Assembly (NCBI GenBank): GCA_012103475.1
Contig: WLWS01000004.1
Location: forward strand, 310,001 to 374,000
Direction: 5' to 3'
Length of the DNA stretch: 64,000 nt
Source: Gammaproteobacteria bacterium
Lineage (GTDB): Bacteria; Pseudomonadota; Gammaproteobacteria; Eutrophobiales; Eutrophobiaceae
The position numbers and the translations under genes were made by a program. The notes beneath the pieces were generated by a model. It saw nothing but the letters and a program-made list of their open reading frames with translations. It was not told where the DNA came from and made no database searches. The first letter of the stretch is position 1; every line of letters starts with the position of its first letter. Of this stretch, positions 1-9,669 are shown piece after piece.

Positions 1-9
1 AAACGACAA

Positions 10-26
10 TTAGTTAGGTAACTAAC
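10..26. promoter_or_regulatory. Operator-like inverted repeat, copy 1
   Basis: A perfect 7-base inverted repeat with a 2-base centre, TTAGTTA-GG-TAACTAA at 10-25. A related copy lies at 144-160 and matches 14 of 17 positions. The size and symmetry suit a dimeric repressor such as a TetR-family protein. No regulator gene is visible in the window, so the assignment is an inference. Confidence 0.35.
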
Positions 27-143
27 ATTATGCTAATGAAGCGAAGACAAATAAGTGATTCATTAAAGAGTGCTTACCCTGTATTTGCATCATTGAGACA
101 GAACATCTGTTGCAAAATCAGTTTAAAAAATTTGCATATGTAG

Positions 144-160
144 TTAGTTAGTAAACTTAC
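144..160. promoter_or_regulatory. Operator-like repeat, copy 2, just before the small secreted-protein gene
   Basis: TTAGTTAGTAAACTTAC matches the site at 10-26 at 14 of 17 positions. It ends about 20 bases before the start codon at 182, between the likely promoter region and the ribosome binding site AAAGGAG (about 168-173). A protein bound here would block transcription of the downstream gene. The two copies are about 134 bases apart. The function is inferred only from position and repetition. Confidence 0.35.
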
Positions 161-181
161 AAAGTAAAAAGGAGAAAGATA

Positions 182-487
182 ATGAAACTTAACAAAACAA
201 TATTATTGACAGCACTACTGAACCTAATTTTAGCGTTCACTAGTCTAACAGCAAATGCGGACGACGCTGGTTTTACACTTGATGAATCAATTCGAAAGCA
301 GGTTTTTCTGGAGTTGACATCCAATGTTAAGAGTCTATATCGAAACAGTTATCTGATAGTACCCGATATTGATACAGCCACCAGCGCTCGAATCGCTGGC
401 AGAACCGACAACATTGGGTTCGTATTACCTCTCGATCAAAACGCCGTTTATGGCAAGGAGGAGAAAAAAGTAGACAACATAAACTAG
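182..487 (+). CDS. Small exported protein of unknown function
   Basis: I do not recognise this 101-residue protein. It begins with a basic Met-Lys-Leu-Asn-Lys stretch followed by a hydrophobic segment and an Ala-Asn-Ala site around residues 24-26, so a Sec signal peptide is likely and the mature form would be about 75 residues. The mature part has no cysteine and no obvious domain. A strong ribosome binding site (AAAGGAG, about 8 bases upstream) supports the start. The gene stands alone: operator-like repeats lie upstream and two hairpins, the second with a T run, lie downstream. It is therefore probably a monocistronic regulated gene for a small periplasmic or secreted protein. Confidence 0.6.
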   Translation: MKLNKTILLTALLNLILAFTSLTANADDAGFTLDESIRKQVFLELTSNVKSLYRNSYLIVPDIDTATSARIAGRTDNIGFVLPLDQNAVYGKEEKKVDNIN

Positions 488-492
488 TAGTC

Positions 493-522
493 GGCTGGCA
501 GGGTTTCCCCGCCCTGCTAGCC
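493..522 (+). repeat. Long stem-loop after the small secreted-protein gene
   Basis: GGCTGGCAGGG (493-503) can pair with CCCTGCTAGCC (512-522) over 11 positions including one G-U pair, leaving an 8-base loop. It begins six bases after the stop codon. No T run follows, so it is not itself an intrinsic terminator. It may protect the 3' end of the message. A true terminator follows at 548-578. Confidence 0.5.
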
Positions 523-547
523 AGTTCAAAACAACCCCCAAACTTTG

Positions 548-578
548 CCGTCGCTATCCCCTGGCGACGGTTTTTTTT
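548..578 (+). terminator. Rho-independent terminator for the small secreted-protein gene
   Basis: CCGTCGC (548-554) pairs perfectly with GCGACGG (564-570), followed by eight T (571-578). This is a textbook intrinsic terminator reading on the plus strand. On the minus strand no T run follows, so it would not stop the convergent aminopeptidase transcript. Confidence 0.85.
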
Positions 579-584
579 AATGTT

Positions 585-2069
585 TTACAGCTTCAGCTCT
601 TTATCTATCAACAGACTCACAGAGTATCGGACTCCAAACCCGGCAGTATCGGTTGGAATGTGGGCCAGTCCGCCTTTGTGGTTGCTGCTGGCCAAATCCA
701 TATGCACCCAGTTGCACTTGTTTTTAACAAAACGCTGCAGAAAACGCGCGGCAAGAATATGATCAGCGTCGCCTTCAAGCGCGCATTGCTTCACATCGGC
801 AATATCACTTTCCAGACCTTTGTCGTAGTCTTCATCCAGTGGAAAGGGCCAGACCCGCTCACCACTGTCTTTACCGACCTGTATTAAATCAGCATGCAAA
901 TCTTCCCTGTTGGTAAACACACCACTGTAAGAAGAGCCTAGTGAGTAGACACAAGCGCCTGTAAGAGTGGCGTAATCGATAATCAATTTGGGTTTACTCA
1001 TAGAAGCCAGGGCGAGCGTATCCGCTAATACCATTCTTCCTTCCGCATCGGTGTGCACGATTTCGATTGTTGTACCATCGGACGCTGTGATCACATCATT
1101 CGGTTTATAGGCTTTGGGACCAATGTGGTTCATCGCTAATGCCAGCCAACATTCCACCGGGAAATCAACCTGCATTTTACTTAGCGCCAGAAATGTACCC
1201 AGCGCCACTGCACTGCCCTGCATATCTTCATGCATACCATACATATACTTCGCCGGTTTGAGGTTGTTTCCACCGGTGTCGTAACATATTCCCTTGCCAA
1301 CCAGGCATACCGTATTTCGAGATTTTTCATTACCAGGTTTGTATTGTAGTCTTACAATCCCGGCGTCCTCCTCATGACTTCCCTGAACAACAGCAAGAAA
1401 AGCACCTGCTTTTTTCTTCGTCAGGTTTTTCTGATCATAAAATTCGAGTTTCCACTTATTCTCTTTTGCCAGTCCTCTGATCCGGGTCAGGTAGTTTCCA
1501 GGTGTCAATTCATTTGGTGGCAGTATGCTGAGATAACGTGCCAGTGCATTTCCTTCCGCTTCGGCCAGTGTTCTTTTAAAATTATGGTCGATTTTCAGCC
1601 CAAACAGTTCCAGTCTGCTCAAACCTGCTTTTTGTTTTGATTTACTTTTGTAATTCGGCATCACTGCAGCGGTTGCAGCGGCCGCAGCAACAACAGCTTC
1701 AGCCAGTCGTTCCGACTGCGCAATATCAAAACCGGCAAGAATGACGCCGAGTTTCCTCACTTTGTAATTTTTCTGGATGCCAACCAACTTACGACACAAG
1801 GTCAGCAAATCAAACGCACTAATTTTCTCATCAACGCAGGCATAGACTGTATGACTACGCACTGAATTAGGCAGATCGATTTCTACAGGCTCGCTATCAT
1901 ATTTTTTCCGACCCAGCTGTTTACGGCGATCATTAAGCAAATCGTAATATGCCAGTCGCTTTGTTTTTTCAGAGGAAGAATAGAGAATCAGCCAGTGTTG
2001 ATTGCTGTTTAGCTCTTTTCTGCTCGGAAGCTTTTCGTTCTGGAGAAGTTTTAATTGACTTTTTATCAT
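585..2069 (-). CDS. M17 family leucyl aminopeptidase
   Basis: A cytosolic metallopeptidase that removes N-terminal residues from peptides. The 494 residues fit the M17 family: a variable N-terminal half (about 1-170) and a C-terminal catalytic half. The family metal-binding and catalytic residues are visible as VGKGICYDTGG (Lys and Asp ligands), EDMQGS and the signature HTDAEGR, where most family members have NTDAEGR. The replaced Asn and the low similarity of the N-terminal half suggest a divergent subgroup rather than the classical PepA, so I give no symbol. It converges on the terminator at 548-578 and is divergent from aceE, sharing a 162-base intergenic region. Confidence 0.85.
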   Translation of the reverse strand: MIKSQLKLLQNEKLPSRKELNSNQHWLILYSSSEKTKRLAYYDLLNDRRKQLGRKKYDSEPVEIDLPNSVRSHTVYACVDEKISAFDLLTLCRKLVGIQKNYKVRKLGVILAGFDIAQSERLAEAVVAAAAATAAVMPNYKSKSKQKAGLSRLELFGLKIDHNFKRTLAEAEGNALARYLSILPPNELTPGNYLTRIRGLAKENKWKLEFYDQKNLTKKKAGAFLAVVQGSHEEDAGIVRLQYKPGNEKSRNTVCLVGKGICYDTGGNNLKPAKYMYGMHEDMQGSAVALGTFLALSKMQVDFPVECWLALAMNHIGPKAYKPNDVITASDGTTIEIVHTDAEGRMVLADTLALASMSKPKLIIDYATLTGACVYSLGSSYSGVFTNREDLHADLIQVGKDSGERVWPFPLDEDYDKGLESDIADVKQCALEGDADHILAARFLQRFVKNKCNWVHMDLASSNHKGGLAHIPTDTAGFGVRYSVSLLIDKELKL

Positions 2070-2240
2070 TGTATTACAACTTTTAACGACATTTATTGAT
2101 GTTTGTTATCTGGTAGAATTACCCGGACTAACTCGCCGTATCTGACTACAATCAGCAGGATACTCCCTGTTTTTTGAAAATCTTCTCGGCCTATATTAAC
2201 GTATTGCGACTTTATTGTAATCTCACTGACGGTGGAACAG

Positions 2241-4898
2241 ATGGCCAGCCAAACGAACGATAACGATGCTCAGGAAACACAGGAATGGCTTGAAGCAATT
2301 GATTCGGTCATGCGCGAAGAAGGCATTGACCGAGCCCACTTCCTGCTAGAAAAATTAATCGCCAGAGCCCGCTCCGCCGGTGCATATCTACCCTACTCGG
2401 CAAACACCGCTTATCTGAATACCATTCCGCCTTCAAAAGAAACTCGTTCACCCGGTGATCCCGGCATGGAATGGAGGATACGCTCATTAGTCCGCTGGAA
2501 CGCCATGGCCATGGTGGTAAAAGCAAATAGAAAAAGTTCTGAGCTTGGTGGACATATATCCAGTTTCGCTTCTTCTGCTACATTATATGATGTCGGTTTC
2601 AATCACTTCTTTCGGGCGGCGACAGAAGAACACGGTGGTGATCTGGTTTTTATCCAGGGTCATTCTGCCCCTGGTATTTATGCAAGAGCTTACATGTACG
2701 GCTTGCTTTCTGAAGACCAGCTGGGTCGTTTTCGACAGGAGGTAGATGGCGACGGTCTGTCTTCCTATCCCCATCCCTGGCTGATGCCGGATTTCTGGCA
2801 GTTCCCGACCGTATCCATGGGGCTTGGCCCGATCATGGCAATCTATCAGGCCCGCTTCATGCGCTATCTTGAACACCGGGAGCTAAATAAAGCCAGCGAT
2901 CGAAAAGTCTGGGCCTTCATGGGAGATGGTGAAATGGACGAACCGGAGTCCATGGGCGCCATCGGCATGGCCGCAAGAGAGAAACTCGATAATCTGATTT
3001 TTGTCGTCAATTGTAACCTGCAGCGATTAGATGGACCGGTTCGGGGTAATGGCAAAATTATTCAGGAGCTGGAAGCCGATTTTCGAGGAGCTGGCTGGAA
3101 TGTAATTAAAGTGATCTGGGGTTCTTACTGGGATCCACTGATCGCCAGAGACACTCACGGTTTACTTTATAAGCGTATGGAAGAGGCTGTCGATGGGGAG
3201 TATCAGGCTTATAAAGCCAAAGACGGCGCCTATGTCCGCGAGCATTTCTTCGGTAAGTATCCTGAATTAAGAGCCATGGTAGCCAATATGTCGGACGACG
3301 ATATATGGCGTTTGAACCGCGGCGGACACGATCCGCATAAGGTCTATGCGGCCTATGCGGAGGCGATGAAAAGCACCGGTAAGCCTACCGTGATTCTGGC
3401 CAAAACAGTAAAGGGCTACGGCATGGGAATGGCCGGAGAAGGCCAGAATATCTCCCATCAGCAAAAGAAGATGGGCGAAGAGGCCCTGCTGGCATTTCGT
3501 GATCGCTTTAATATCCCTCTTAGCGATGAGCAGGTTGCTGAAGCTGCCTTCTACAAACCTGCTGAGGACAGTCCTGAATTGCGCTATATGCATGAAAGAC
3601 GAGAAGAGCTTGGCGGTTTTCTATTGTCAAAGTGGCCTAAAGCACCTTCTGCGAAAGTGCCTGATATAGGCATTCACGAGAAGTTACTCGCTGGTACAGA
3701 CGGCCGCGAAATATCCACTACCATGGCCTTCGTTCGCATACTGAATGCTCTGATTAAAGATAAAGAATTTGGCAAGTACATAGTACCGATAGTACCCGAC
3801 GAAGCCCGCACCTTTGGTATGGAAGGTATGTTCCGACAATTAGGCATCTACTCTTCTGTTGGCCAGCTATATGAACCCATGGACAGCGATCAGGTTATGT
3901 ATTACCGGGAGGATAAGAAAGGTCAGATACTTGAAGAGGGCATAAATGAAGCGGGTGCATTTTCATCCTGGATCGCTGCAGCCACTGCTTATAAATATCA
4001 TGGCGTTCAGATGATCCCATTTTATATCTATTATTCTATGTTCGGCTTCCAGCGCATCGGCGATCTGGCCTGGGCGGCAGGTGATCTGCGCTCACGCGGT
4101 TTTCTACTGGGTGGCACGGCTGGCCGCACGACTCTTGCCGGCGAAGGCCTGCAGCATCAGGATGGTCATAGTCATCTCAATGCGTCAACGATTCCAAATT
4201 GCGTTTCCTACGATCCGACTTACGCCTATGAGTTGGCTGTCATTATTCACGACGGTTTGAAACGAATGTATGAGGACAAAGAAGACATTTATTACTATTT
4301 GTCGGTAATGAATGAAAATTATGAACAACCTCCTCAACCGAAGGATTGTGAAGAAGGAATCCTCAAAGGCATGTACCTCCTTAATAAAGGTGGCAGAGGA
4401 AAAGTTAAAATTCAGATGCTTGGCTCCGGCACAATTTTACGTGAAATCATTGCCGCTGCAGAATTACTGAAAACGGATTTTTCAGTCGACGCTGATATCT
4501 GGAGTGTTACCAGCTTCAATGAATTACGACGTGAAGGACTGGATGTCGAACGCTGGAATCTGCTGCATCCGGATAAGAAACCTAAGGAAAGTTATGTCAC
4601 GCGCTGTCTGAAAAAACAGAAGGGTCCGGTAATAGCTGCTACCGACTACATGAAAATCTACGCAGATCAGATTCGAAGTTTTGTCCCCTCTCGTTTCGAA
4701 GTGTTAGGTACAGATGGTTTTGGTCGTAGCGATACACGCAAAAAGCTGCGTGAGTTTTTCGAAGTGAATCGTTACTACATTTGCGTTGCCGCTCTCAATG
4801 CTCTGGCGGAAGAAGGCCAGATTGAAAAATCGAAAGTCAGCGAGGCAATTAAAAAGTATCAGATTGATCCCGATAAACCCAACCCGGTCACCGTTTAA
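2241..4898 (+). CDS. aceE: Pyruvate dehydrogenase E1 component, homodimeric type
   Basis: This is the thiamine-diphosphate enzyme that decarboxylates pyruvate and acetylates the lipoyl group of AceF in the pyruvate dehydrogenase complex. The length of about 885 residues is that of the homodimeric proteobacterial E1. The TPP-binding segment starts with GDGEMDEPES near residue 230 and ends in the NCNLQRLDGPV stretch typical of AceE. A GTG at 2232 is also possible. I prefer ATG at 2241 because GGTGGA sits at a usable distance before it and the resulting N terminus (MASQTND) resembles family starts. The stop codon abuts the aceF start, so the two genes are co-transcribed. Confidence 0.95.
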   Translation: MASQTNDNDAQETQEWLEAIDSVMREEGIDRAHFLLEKLIARARSAGAYLPYSANTAYLNTIPPSKETRSPGDPGMEWRIRSLVRWNAMAMVVKANRKSSELGGHISSFASSATLYDVGFNHFFRAATEEHGGDLVFIQGHSAPGIYARAYMYGLLSEDQLGRFRQEVDGDGLSSYPHPWLMPDFWQFPTVSMGLGPIMAIYQARFMRYLEHRELNKASDRKVWAFMGDGEMDEPESMGAIGMAAREKLDNLIFVVNCNLQRLDGPVRGNGKIIQELEADFRGAGWNVIKVIWGSYWDPLIARDTHGLLYKRMEEAVDGEYQAYKAKDGAYVREHFFGKYPELRAMVANMSDDDIWRLNRGGHDPHKVYAAYAEAMKSTGKPTVILAKTVKGYGMGMAGEGQNISHQQKKMGEEALLAFRDRFNIPLSDEQVAEAAFYKPAEDSPELRYMHERREELGGFLLSKWPKAPSAKVPDIGIHEKLLAGTDGREISTTMAFVRILNALIKDKEFGKYIVPIVPDEARTFGMEGMFRQLGIYSSVGQLYEPMDSDQVMYYREDKKGQILEEGINEAGAFSSWIAAATAYKYHGVQMIPFYIYYSMFGFQRIGDLAWAAGDLRSRGFLLGGTAGRTTLAGEGLQHQDGHSHLNASTIPNCVSYDPTYAYELAVIIHDGLKRMYEDKEDIYYYLSVMNENYEQPPQPKDCEEGILKGMYLLNKGGRGKVKIQMLGSGTILREIIAAAELLKTDFSVDADIWSVTSFNELRREGLDVERWNLLHPDKKPKESYVTRCLKKQKGPVIAATDYMKIYADQIRSFVPSRFEVLGTDGFGRSDTRKKLREFFEVNRYYICVAALNALAEEGQIEKSKVSEAIKKYQIDPDKPNPVTV

Positions 4899-6254
4899 AT
4901 GAGCATGGACAAAGAAATACCCCTACCGGATATTGGTGATTTCGACACTGTTGAAGTCATAGATATTGCAGTTAAAGCCGGGGATACAGTCGATATAGAA
5001 GATACCTTACTGACCCTTGAAAGCGACAAAGCAACTATGGATATTCCCAGCCCTGCTACAGGCGTGGTGAAGGAAATACGAGTCAGCCTTGGTGATAATG
5101 TTGGTCAGGGTGCAATTATAATGGTGCTGACTCAGGATGAGTCAAAAGAAGAAGTGAGCAAAGTGGAACAAACCGATTCTGCTGGCTCTACAGAGAATAA
5201 CTCTCCCGTCAACGAAGGCGAGTCAGGCATGGACGAGCAAGTCCAGAACGACTCTGTGGAACAGGAAGCAAGTCAGGTTTTGCAATCGATGCCAAGACAG
5301 GCACCGGCAACACCACAAAGTGCAGAAACAGTCGGTAGTAGTCACTCGGCTAAAGCCCATGCCAGCCCGGCAATAAGGAAGTTCGCCAGAGAACTGGGTG
5401 TCGACCTCGGTCTGGTCAGAGGTAGTGGCAAGAAAGGTCGAATTTTAAAAGAGGACGTCAAATCCTTTACAAAGGCGGTAATGTCCAGTGATCGAGTCTT
5501 TGAAAAATCTGGCGGCTTTTCTTTGCCTGAAATACCACCTGTTGATTTTTCCAAATTCGGACCGGTTGAATCAAAACCCCTGTCCCGCTTAAAGCGTCTG
5601 GGTGGTCAGAATCTTCATCGTAGCTGGATTAACGTTCCCCACGTCACTCAATTTGACGAAGCTGATATTTCGGAACTGGAAGCCTTTCGAAAGTCCAAAT
5701 CCGAAGCTGCAGGCAAAGAAGGTGTGAAGTTGACTCCACTTACCTTTTTTATCAAAGCAGTGGTGGTCGCACTGAAAAAATTCCCTGAATTCAATGCCTC
5801 ACTCAGCCCGGATGCTGAAAATCTTATTTTGAAAAAGTATTTTCATATCGGTATTGCCGTCAACACCGATCAGGGCCTGATGGTTCCGGTAGTGCGCGAC
5901 GCAGATAAAAAAGGAATTTACGATTTAGCCAGAGAATTGGCGGAGCTGGCTCAGAAAGCAAGAGATAAAAAATTGTCGCCTAATGAAATGCAGGGTGGCT
6001 GTTTTACGATATCAAGTCTCGGACACATTGGCGGCACCGGTTTTACTCCTATTGTCAACACGCCGGAAGTTGCCATTCTGGGAGTCTCACGCTCGCAAAT
6101 GAAACCAGTTTACGAAAATGGTGAATTCGTGCCACGCCTTATTCTTCCCTTCTCGCTCTCCTACGACCATCGCGTCATAGATGGCGTTGCTGCCGCTGAG
6201 TTTACCCGTTATCTCGGCACAGTTCTGACTGATATCCGTCACATACTTTTATAG
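4899..6254 (+). CDS. aceF: Pyruvate dehydrogenase E2, dihydrolipoamide acetyltransferase
   Basis: This is the core subunit of the pyruvate dehydrogenase complex; it transfers the acetyl group from lipoate to CoA. Visible domains are a single lipoyl domain (about 5-78, lipoyl-lysine in ESDKATMD near residue 44), an acidic Gln/Ser-rich linker (about 85-145), a peripheral-subunit-binding domain (about 150-190) and the catalytic domain (about 220-451), which ends with the active-site motif DHRVIDG. E. coli AceF has three lipoyl domains, so this is a short form, as in many other proteobacteria. It starts directly after the aceE stop. No E3 (lpd) gene follows; the next gene encodes an unrelated hydrolase. 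Confidence 0.95.
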   Translation: MSMDKEIPLPDIGDFDTVEVIDIAVKAGDTVDIEDTLLTLESDKATMDIPSPATGVVKEIRVSLGDNVGQGAIIMVLTQDESKEEVSKVEQTDSAGSTENNSPVNEGESGMDEQVQNDSVEQEASQVLQSMPRQAPATPQSAETVGSSHSAKAHASPAIRKFARELGVDLGLVRGSGKKGRILKEDVKSFTKAVMSSDRVFEKSGGFSLPEIPPVDFSKFGPVESKPLSRLKRLGGQNLHRSWINVPHVTQFDEADISELEAFRKSKSEAAGKEGVKLTPLTFFIKAVVVALKKFPEFNASLSPDAENLILKKYFHIGIAVNTDQGLMVPVVRDADKKGIYDLARELAELAQKARDKKLSPNEMQGGCFTISSLGHIGGTGFTPIVNTPEVAILGVSRSQMKPVYENGEFVPRLILPFSLSYDHRVIDGVAAAEFTRYLGTVLTDIRHILL

Positions 6255-6328
6255 TTATACACTAATTTGATTTAACACAAACTACCGGCACCTCAGAACT
6301 CTTCAAGACACTCTCTGCAACGCTAGAT

Positions 6329-7102
6329 ATGCCTGTAAAACTTCATTCTGAAACATTTGGCGAAGGTGAATCTCTGATAATACTACACGGCCTTTTCGGC
6401 TGGCGTCGAAACTGGCGAAGCATCGCCAGAAAACTGTCCAGCCAGTTTAAAGTTTACTGTGTTGACCTTAGAAATCATGGGGATTCGGAGCACGCTGAGT
6501 CGATGAACTACAAGGACATGAGCGACGATCTGCACCACTTTCTTACTGTAAACGGGCTGAGTAAGGTATCTATTCTTGGCCATAGTATGGGGGGAAAAGT
6601 CGCCATGGCTTTTGCCCTGAGTCACTCAGAGTTGGTAGAACAAGTTATCGTGCTGGACATTGCACCCGTTCGCTATGAAAACGAATTTATGCATTTTATT
6701 GATGCAATGATGAAACTCGATTTGAGCTCCATCAACAGCAGGAGTCAGGCAAATGATCTGCTAAAAACGGATATTGCCGACAATACACTTCGAATGTTTC
6801 TGCTACAAAATTTGCTAGTCCGGAACGACAAATTCTACTGGCGGATAAATCTTGCAGCAATCAAATCAGGAATCGCAGATATTAGTGATTTTCCCGCTTT
6901 CCGGGAAGACATACAGTACAAGAAGCAGGCACTCTTTCTTAGTGGAGAGGAATCCTCTTATGTTCAGTCCGAATATCATCCGACGATTAAGGGCTACTTC
7001 CCCACATCCAGTATTGTTGAGATTCCTTCTGCAGGTCACTGGCTTCATGCTGATCAGCCGACACGAGTTCTAGAAGTAATTACCCGCTTCCTGAATCCCT
7101 GA
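6329..7102 (+). CDS. Alpha/beta hydrolase, YbfF-like esterase
   Basis: A 257-residue cytosolic alpha/beta-hydrolase. Visible elements are an oxyanion-hole motif HGLFGW (20-25), the nucleophile elbow GHSMGG with Ser86, a DIAPV strand-loop typical of YbfF-type esterases, and the catalytic His in SAGHWLH (His237). YbfF-type enzymes hydrolyse short acyl esters and acyl-CoA in vitro; the physiological substrate is not established. The gene lies 74 bases after aceF and may be read through from the pyruvate dehydrogenase operon, but no functional link is evident. Confidence 0.82.
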   Translation: MPVKLHSETFGEGESLIILHGLFGWRRNWRSIARKLSSQFKVYCVDLRNHGDSEHAESMNYKDMSDDLHHFLTVNGLSKVSILGHSMGGKVAMAFALSHSELVEQVIVLDIAPVRYENEFMHFIDAMMKLDLSSINSRSQANDLLKTDIADNTLRMFLLQNLLVRNDKFYWRINLAAIKSGIADISDFPAFREDIQYKKQALFLSGEESSYVQSEYHPTIKGYFPTSSIVEIPSAGHWLHADQPTRVLEVITRFLNP

Positions 7103-7189
7103 TCTGCAGGTATTTAATTAACAAATGCTTCAACATGTCCGGGTGGGAAGTTACAATGTGCGCCCTTTTTACTATCTGGACAGCAATTT

Positions 7190-8407
7190 ATGTCTTCCTC
7201 ATCAATCAACAAGGTCGTACTGGCTTATTCTGGAGGTCTGGATACCTCTGTAATTCTGAAATGGCTGCAGGACCAATATAACTGCGAGGTCGTCACCTTT
7301 ACGGCCGATATTGGTCAGGGTGAGGAAGTCGAACCGGCTCGTACCAAAGCTCAGTCACTTGGCATAAAAGAAATTTTTGTTGAAGATCTGACTGAGGAAT
7401 ACGTACGTGATTTTGTTTTCCCGATGTTTAGAGCGAATACCATCTACGAGGGTGAATATTTACTTGGAACCTCAATCGCCCGGCCCCTTATAGCCAAACG
7501 GCTTATTGAAATAGCAGCGGAAACTGGCGCAGATGCTATTTCACATGGTGCAACAGGTAAAGGAAATGATCAGGTACGGTTTGAACTGGGAGCTTATGCC
7601 TTAAATCCGGATATCAAGATCATAGCCCCATGGCGTGAATGGGACCTCAGTTCCCGCGAAAAATTAATCGCCTACGCGAAACAACACAACATTCCTATTG
7701 AAAGTAAGAAGGGAGGCGGCTCCCCATACTCAATGGATGCAAACTTACTGCATATCTCCTATGAAGGTGGCGAACTTGAAGATCCCTGGTGCGCACCAAA
7801 TGATGATATGTGGCTCTGGACGGTTTCTCCCGAACAGGCACCTGAGCAGCCACTGAATATCGAAATTGAGTTTAGAAACGGCGATGCGGTTGCCATCGAC
7901 GGAGTGGCCATGACACCCGGACAATTACTGAAGAAGCTCAACCAGCTTGGCGGTGAACATGGAATCGGTCGAGCTGATATTGTCGAGAATCGCTATGTCG
8001 GAATGAAATCAAGAGGCTGCTATGAAACGCCGGGAGGCAGTATTCTATTGAAAGCTCACCGTGGCATGGAGTCGTTGACCCTGGACAGAGAAATGGCGCA
8101 TTTGAAAGATGAGTTGATGCCACGCTATGCAACGCTGATTTATAATGGCTACTGGTGGAGCCCCGAACGTCAGGCTCTGCAGTGCCTGATAGACGACACG
8201 CAGAAGAGAGTAAATGGTACTACTCGCCTCAAATTGTACAAAGGTAGTGTCACCGTAACCGGTAGAAAATCTGAAACTGACAGTCTGTTTGATGAGTCAA
8301 TCGCAACCTTTGAAGACGATGATGGTGCCTATAATCAGAAAGACGCAGAAGGATTTATAAAGCTGAATGCGCTCAGACTCAGGCTGCAAAACAAAAAAAG
8401 CGTTTAA
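7190..8407 (+). CDS. argG: Argininosuccinate synthase
   Basis: This enzyme condenses citrulline and aspartate with ATP to argininosuccinate, the penultimate step of arginine synthesis, in the cytosol. The 405 residues match the family length. The N-terminal PP-loop AYSGGLDTS (12-20) binds ATP, and the [15 protein letters not shown] segment (about 116-130) is characteristic of ArgG. The gene starts with ATG after an 87-base gap that contains a possible -10 box (TACAAT at 7152-7157), so it may have its own promoter. It converges on the antiporter gene with only 12 bases between the stops. Confidence 0.97.
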   Translation: MSSSSINKVVLAYSGGLDTSVILKWLQDQYNCEVVTFTADIGQGEEVEPARTKAQSLGIKEIFVEDLTEEYVRDFVFPMFRANTIYEGEYLLGTSIARPLIAKRLIEIAAETGADAISHGATGKGNDQVRFELGAYALNPDIKIIAPWREWDLSSREKLIAYAKQHNIPIESKKGGGSPYSMDANLLHISYEGGELEDPWCAPNDDMWLWTVSPEQAPEQPLNIEIEFRNGDAVAIDGVAMTPGQLLKKLNQLGGEHGIGRADIVENRYVGMKSRGCYETPGGSILLKAHRGMESLTLDREMAHLKDELMPRYATLIYNGYWWSPERQALQCLIDDTQKRVNGTTRLKLYKGSVTVTGRKSETDSLFDESIATFEDDDGAYNQKDAEGFIKLNALRLRLQNKKSV

Positions 8408-8419
8408 CCTGGCAGTTAA

Positions 8420-9646
8420 TCAACTCAGTTGAAGTTTTTCTGTCAGATAAGCAATGCTGCCACTCTGAAAGAACAGGCTAAACAGGATAACGCCATAAGC
8501 GGCTGACTGGACGCTGAACCAGGCGTCCAGCGATAGTGGTAATGACAGCGCCAGAGCCATGGTTACAGTGCCGCGGGTTCCGCCCCAGTTCAGGATTAGC
8601 AACTGTCTGAATGGGATCGCGGAGATTGGAAACAAACGGCAAATCAGCGGCAATAAGATCAGAGTTATGATACTTCGTGCAATTAAAACAGATACGATTG
8701 CAAGCAGCATGGTTAACCACTGTTCCCTGAACATGATCAGGGTAATGCTGATACCAGCGAGCAAATACACCATGTTATCTGTCAATTGTGCAGCAAACTG
8801 CCAGAAGTTCTGAGTGAAATCGTCGACTCGCGGCTCCCCGTCGAGCCTCGGTATTTTACTTAAGGTCAATGCAGCACTCAGTACTGCCATTACCCCGGAA
8901 AATTGTAGTATATCGCTGGCCAGAATATAGGCTCCGTAGGCTGCGAGTATTGATACCGTGGTCGTTGCGAATTCCGTTTTAAAACGACTTAGTATTAAAC
9001 ATCCGCCTAGTCCGGTCAGCACGCCAATCGCAATTCCACCGGAAAAAACCTCAATAAAAGATGTCCCGATTGATTGCCAATTGTCGCTTTCACCAAAAAT
9101 TGTTGTTACTGATAGCAGGAAGGTGAATAAAACCACTGCCGTCGCATCATTGAGCAGGCTCTCACTTTCCAGGAGTGTTATCAGTCTCTTTGGTGCTTTC
9201 ATTTGCTTCAAGATCTGAACAACTGACGATGAATCTGTTGCCGAGAGCAAAGCTCCGCATATCAATGCCGTATGCCAGGAAAAGAATTCCGGAAAATCTA
9301 TACCATAAAAAAGTACTGTTGCCGTAATCAACACTGCAATTAACATTAAAGGCAGAGACAGTAAAAATAAAGGAATAAAGTCCTTCAGAATAATTCGTAT
9401 GTTCAGCTTAAGCGCCGACTGAAAAATAATGATAGGCAAAAACACATGAAGAATAACAAACTGAAAACTTTGCCACCTTATTCCTGTATCAAAGTCGAAA
9501 ACTCTGGTCAGTAATTCAGAACTGACAAAACCGAGAACGATAAGCAGAATACAATTCGGAACACGAAGCTTTTGAGCAAGTGAATCAAAGGCGATCGCCA
9601 GAGTAAGTAAAGCGATAAAAAACAGTGCAGCCTGAGAACTTAGCAT
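8420..9646 (-). CDS. Cation/proton antiporter, CPA1 (NhaP-like) family
   Basis: An inner-membrane protein of 408 residues with about 11-12 hydrophobic helices, matching the Na+/H+ exchanger domain. The conserved ion-binding region of CPA1 proteins is visible: ATDSSS near residue 140 and ESLLNDATAVVLF near 165, which carries the essential Asn-Asp pair. There is no C-terminal RCK or UspA domain, so it is a minimal transporter. It lies 23 bases downstream of the DoxX-family gene on the same strand and is probably the last gene of the metallophore operon. That position suggests a role in ion homeostasis coupled to it, but the exchanged cation cannot be read from the sequence. Confidence 0.85.
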   Translation of the reverse strand: MLSSQAALFFIALLTLAIAFDSLAQKLRVPNCILLIVLGFVSSELLTRVFDFDTGIRWQSFQFVILHVFLPIIIFQSALKLNIRIILKDFIPLFLLSLPLMLIAVLITATVLFYGIDFPEFFSWHTALICGALLSATDSSSVVQILKQMKAPKRLITLLESESLLNDATAVVLFTFLLSVTTIFGESDNWQSIGTSFIEVFSGGIAIGVLTGLGGCLILSRFKTEFATTTVSILAAYGAYILASDILQFSGVMAVLSAALTLSKIPRLDGEPRVDDFTQNFWQFAAQLTDNMVYLLAGISITLIMFREQWLTMLLAIVSVLIARSIITLILLPLICRLFPISAIPFRQLLILNWGGTRGTVTMALALSLPLSLDAWFSVQSAAYGVILFSLFFQSGSIAYLTEKLQLS

Positions 9647-9669
9647 TTATCAGGCAACAGCTCTTATAG

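Noticed and set aside
2174..2197. TTGAAA and TATATT upstream of aceE as a sigma-70 promoter
   Set aside because: The boxes are only 12 bases apart, too close for a working promoter.
8420..8438. Hairpin TCAAC-TCA-GTTGA followed by AGTTTTT between argG and the antiporter gene
   Set aside because: The stem is only five weak pairs and overlaps the antiporter stop codon. It is too weak to call as a terminator.
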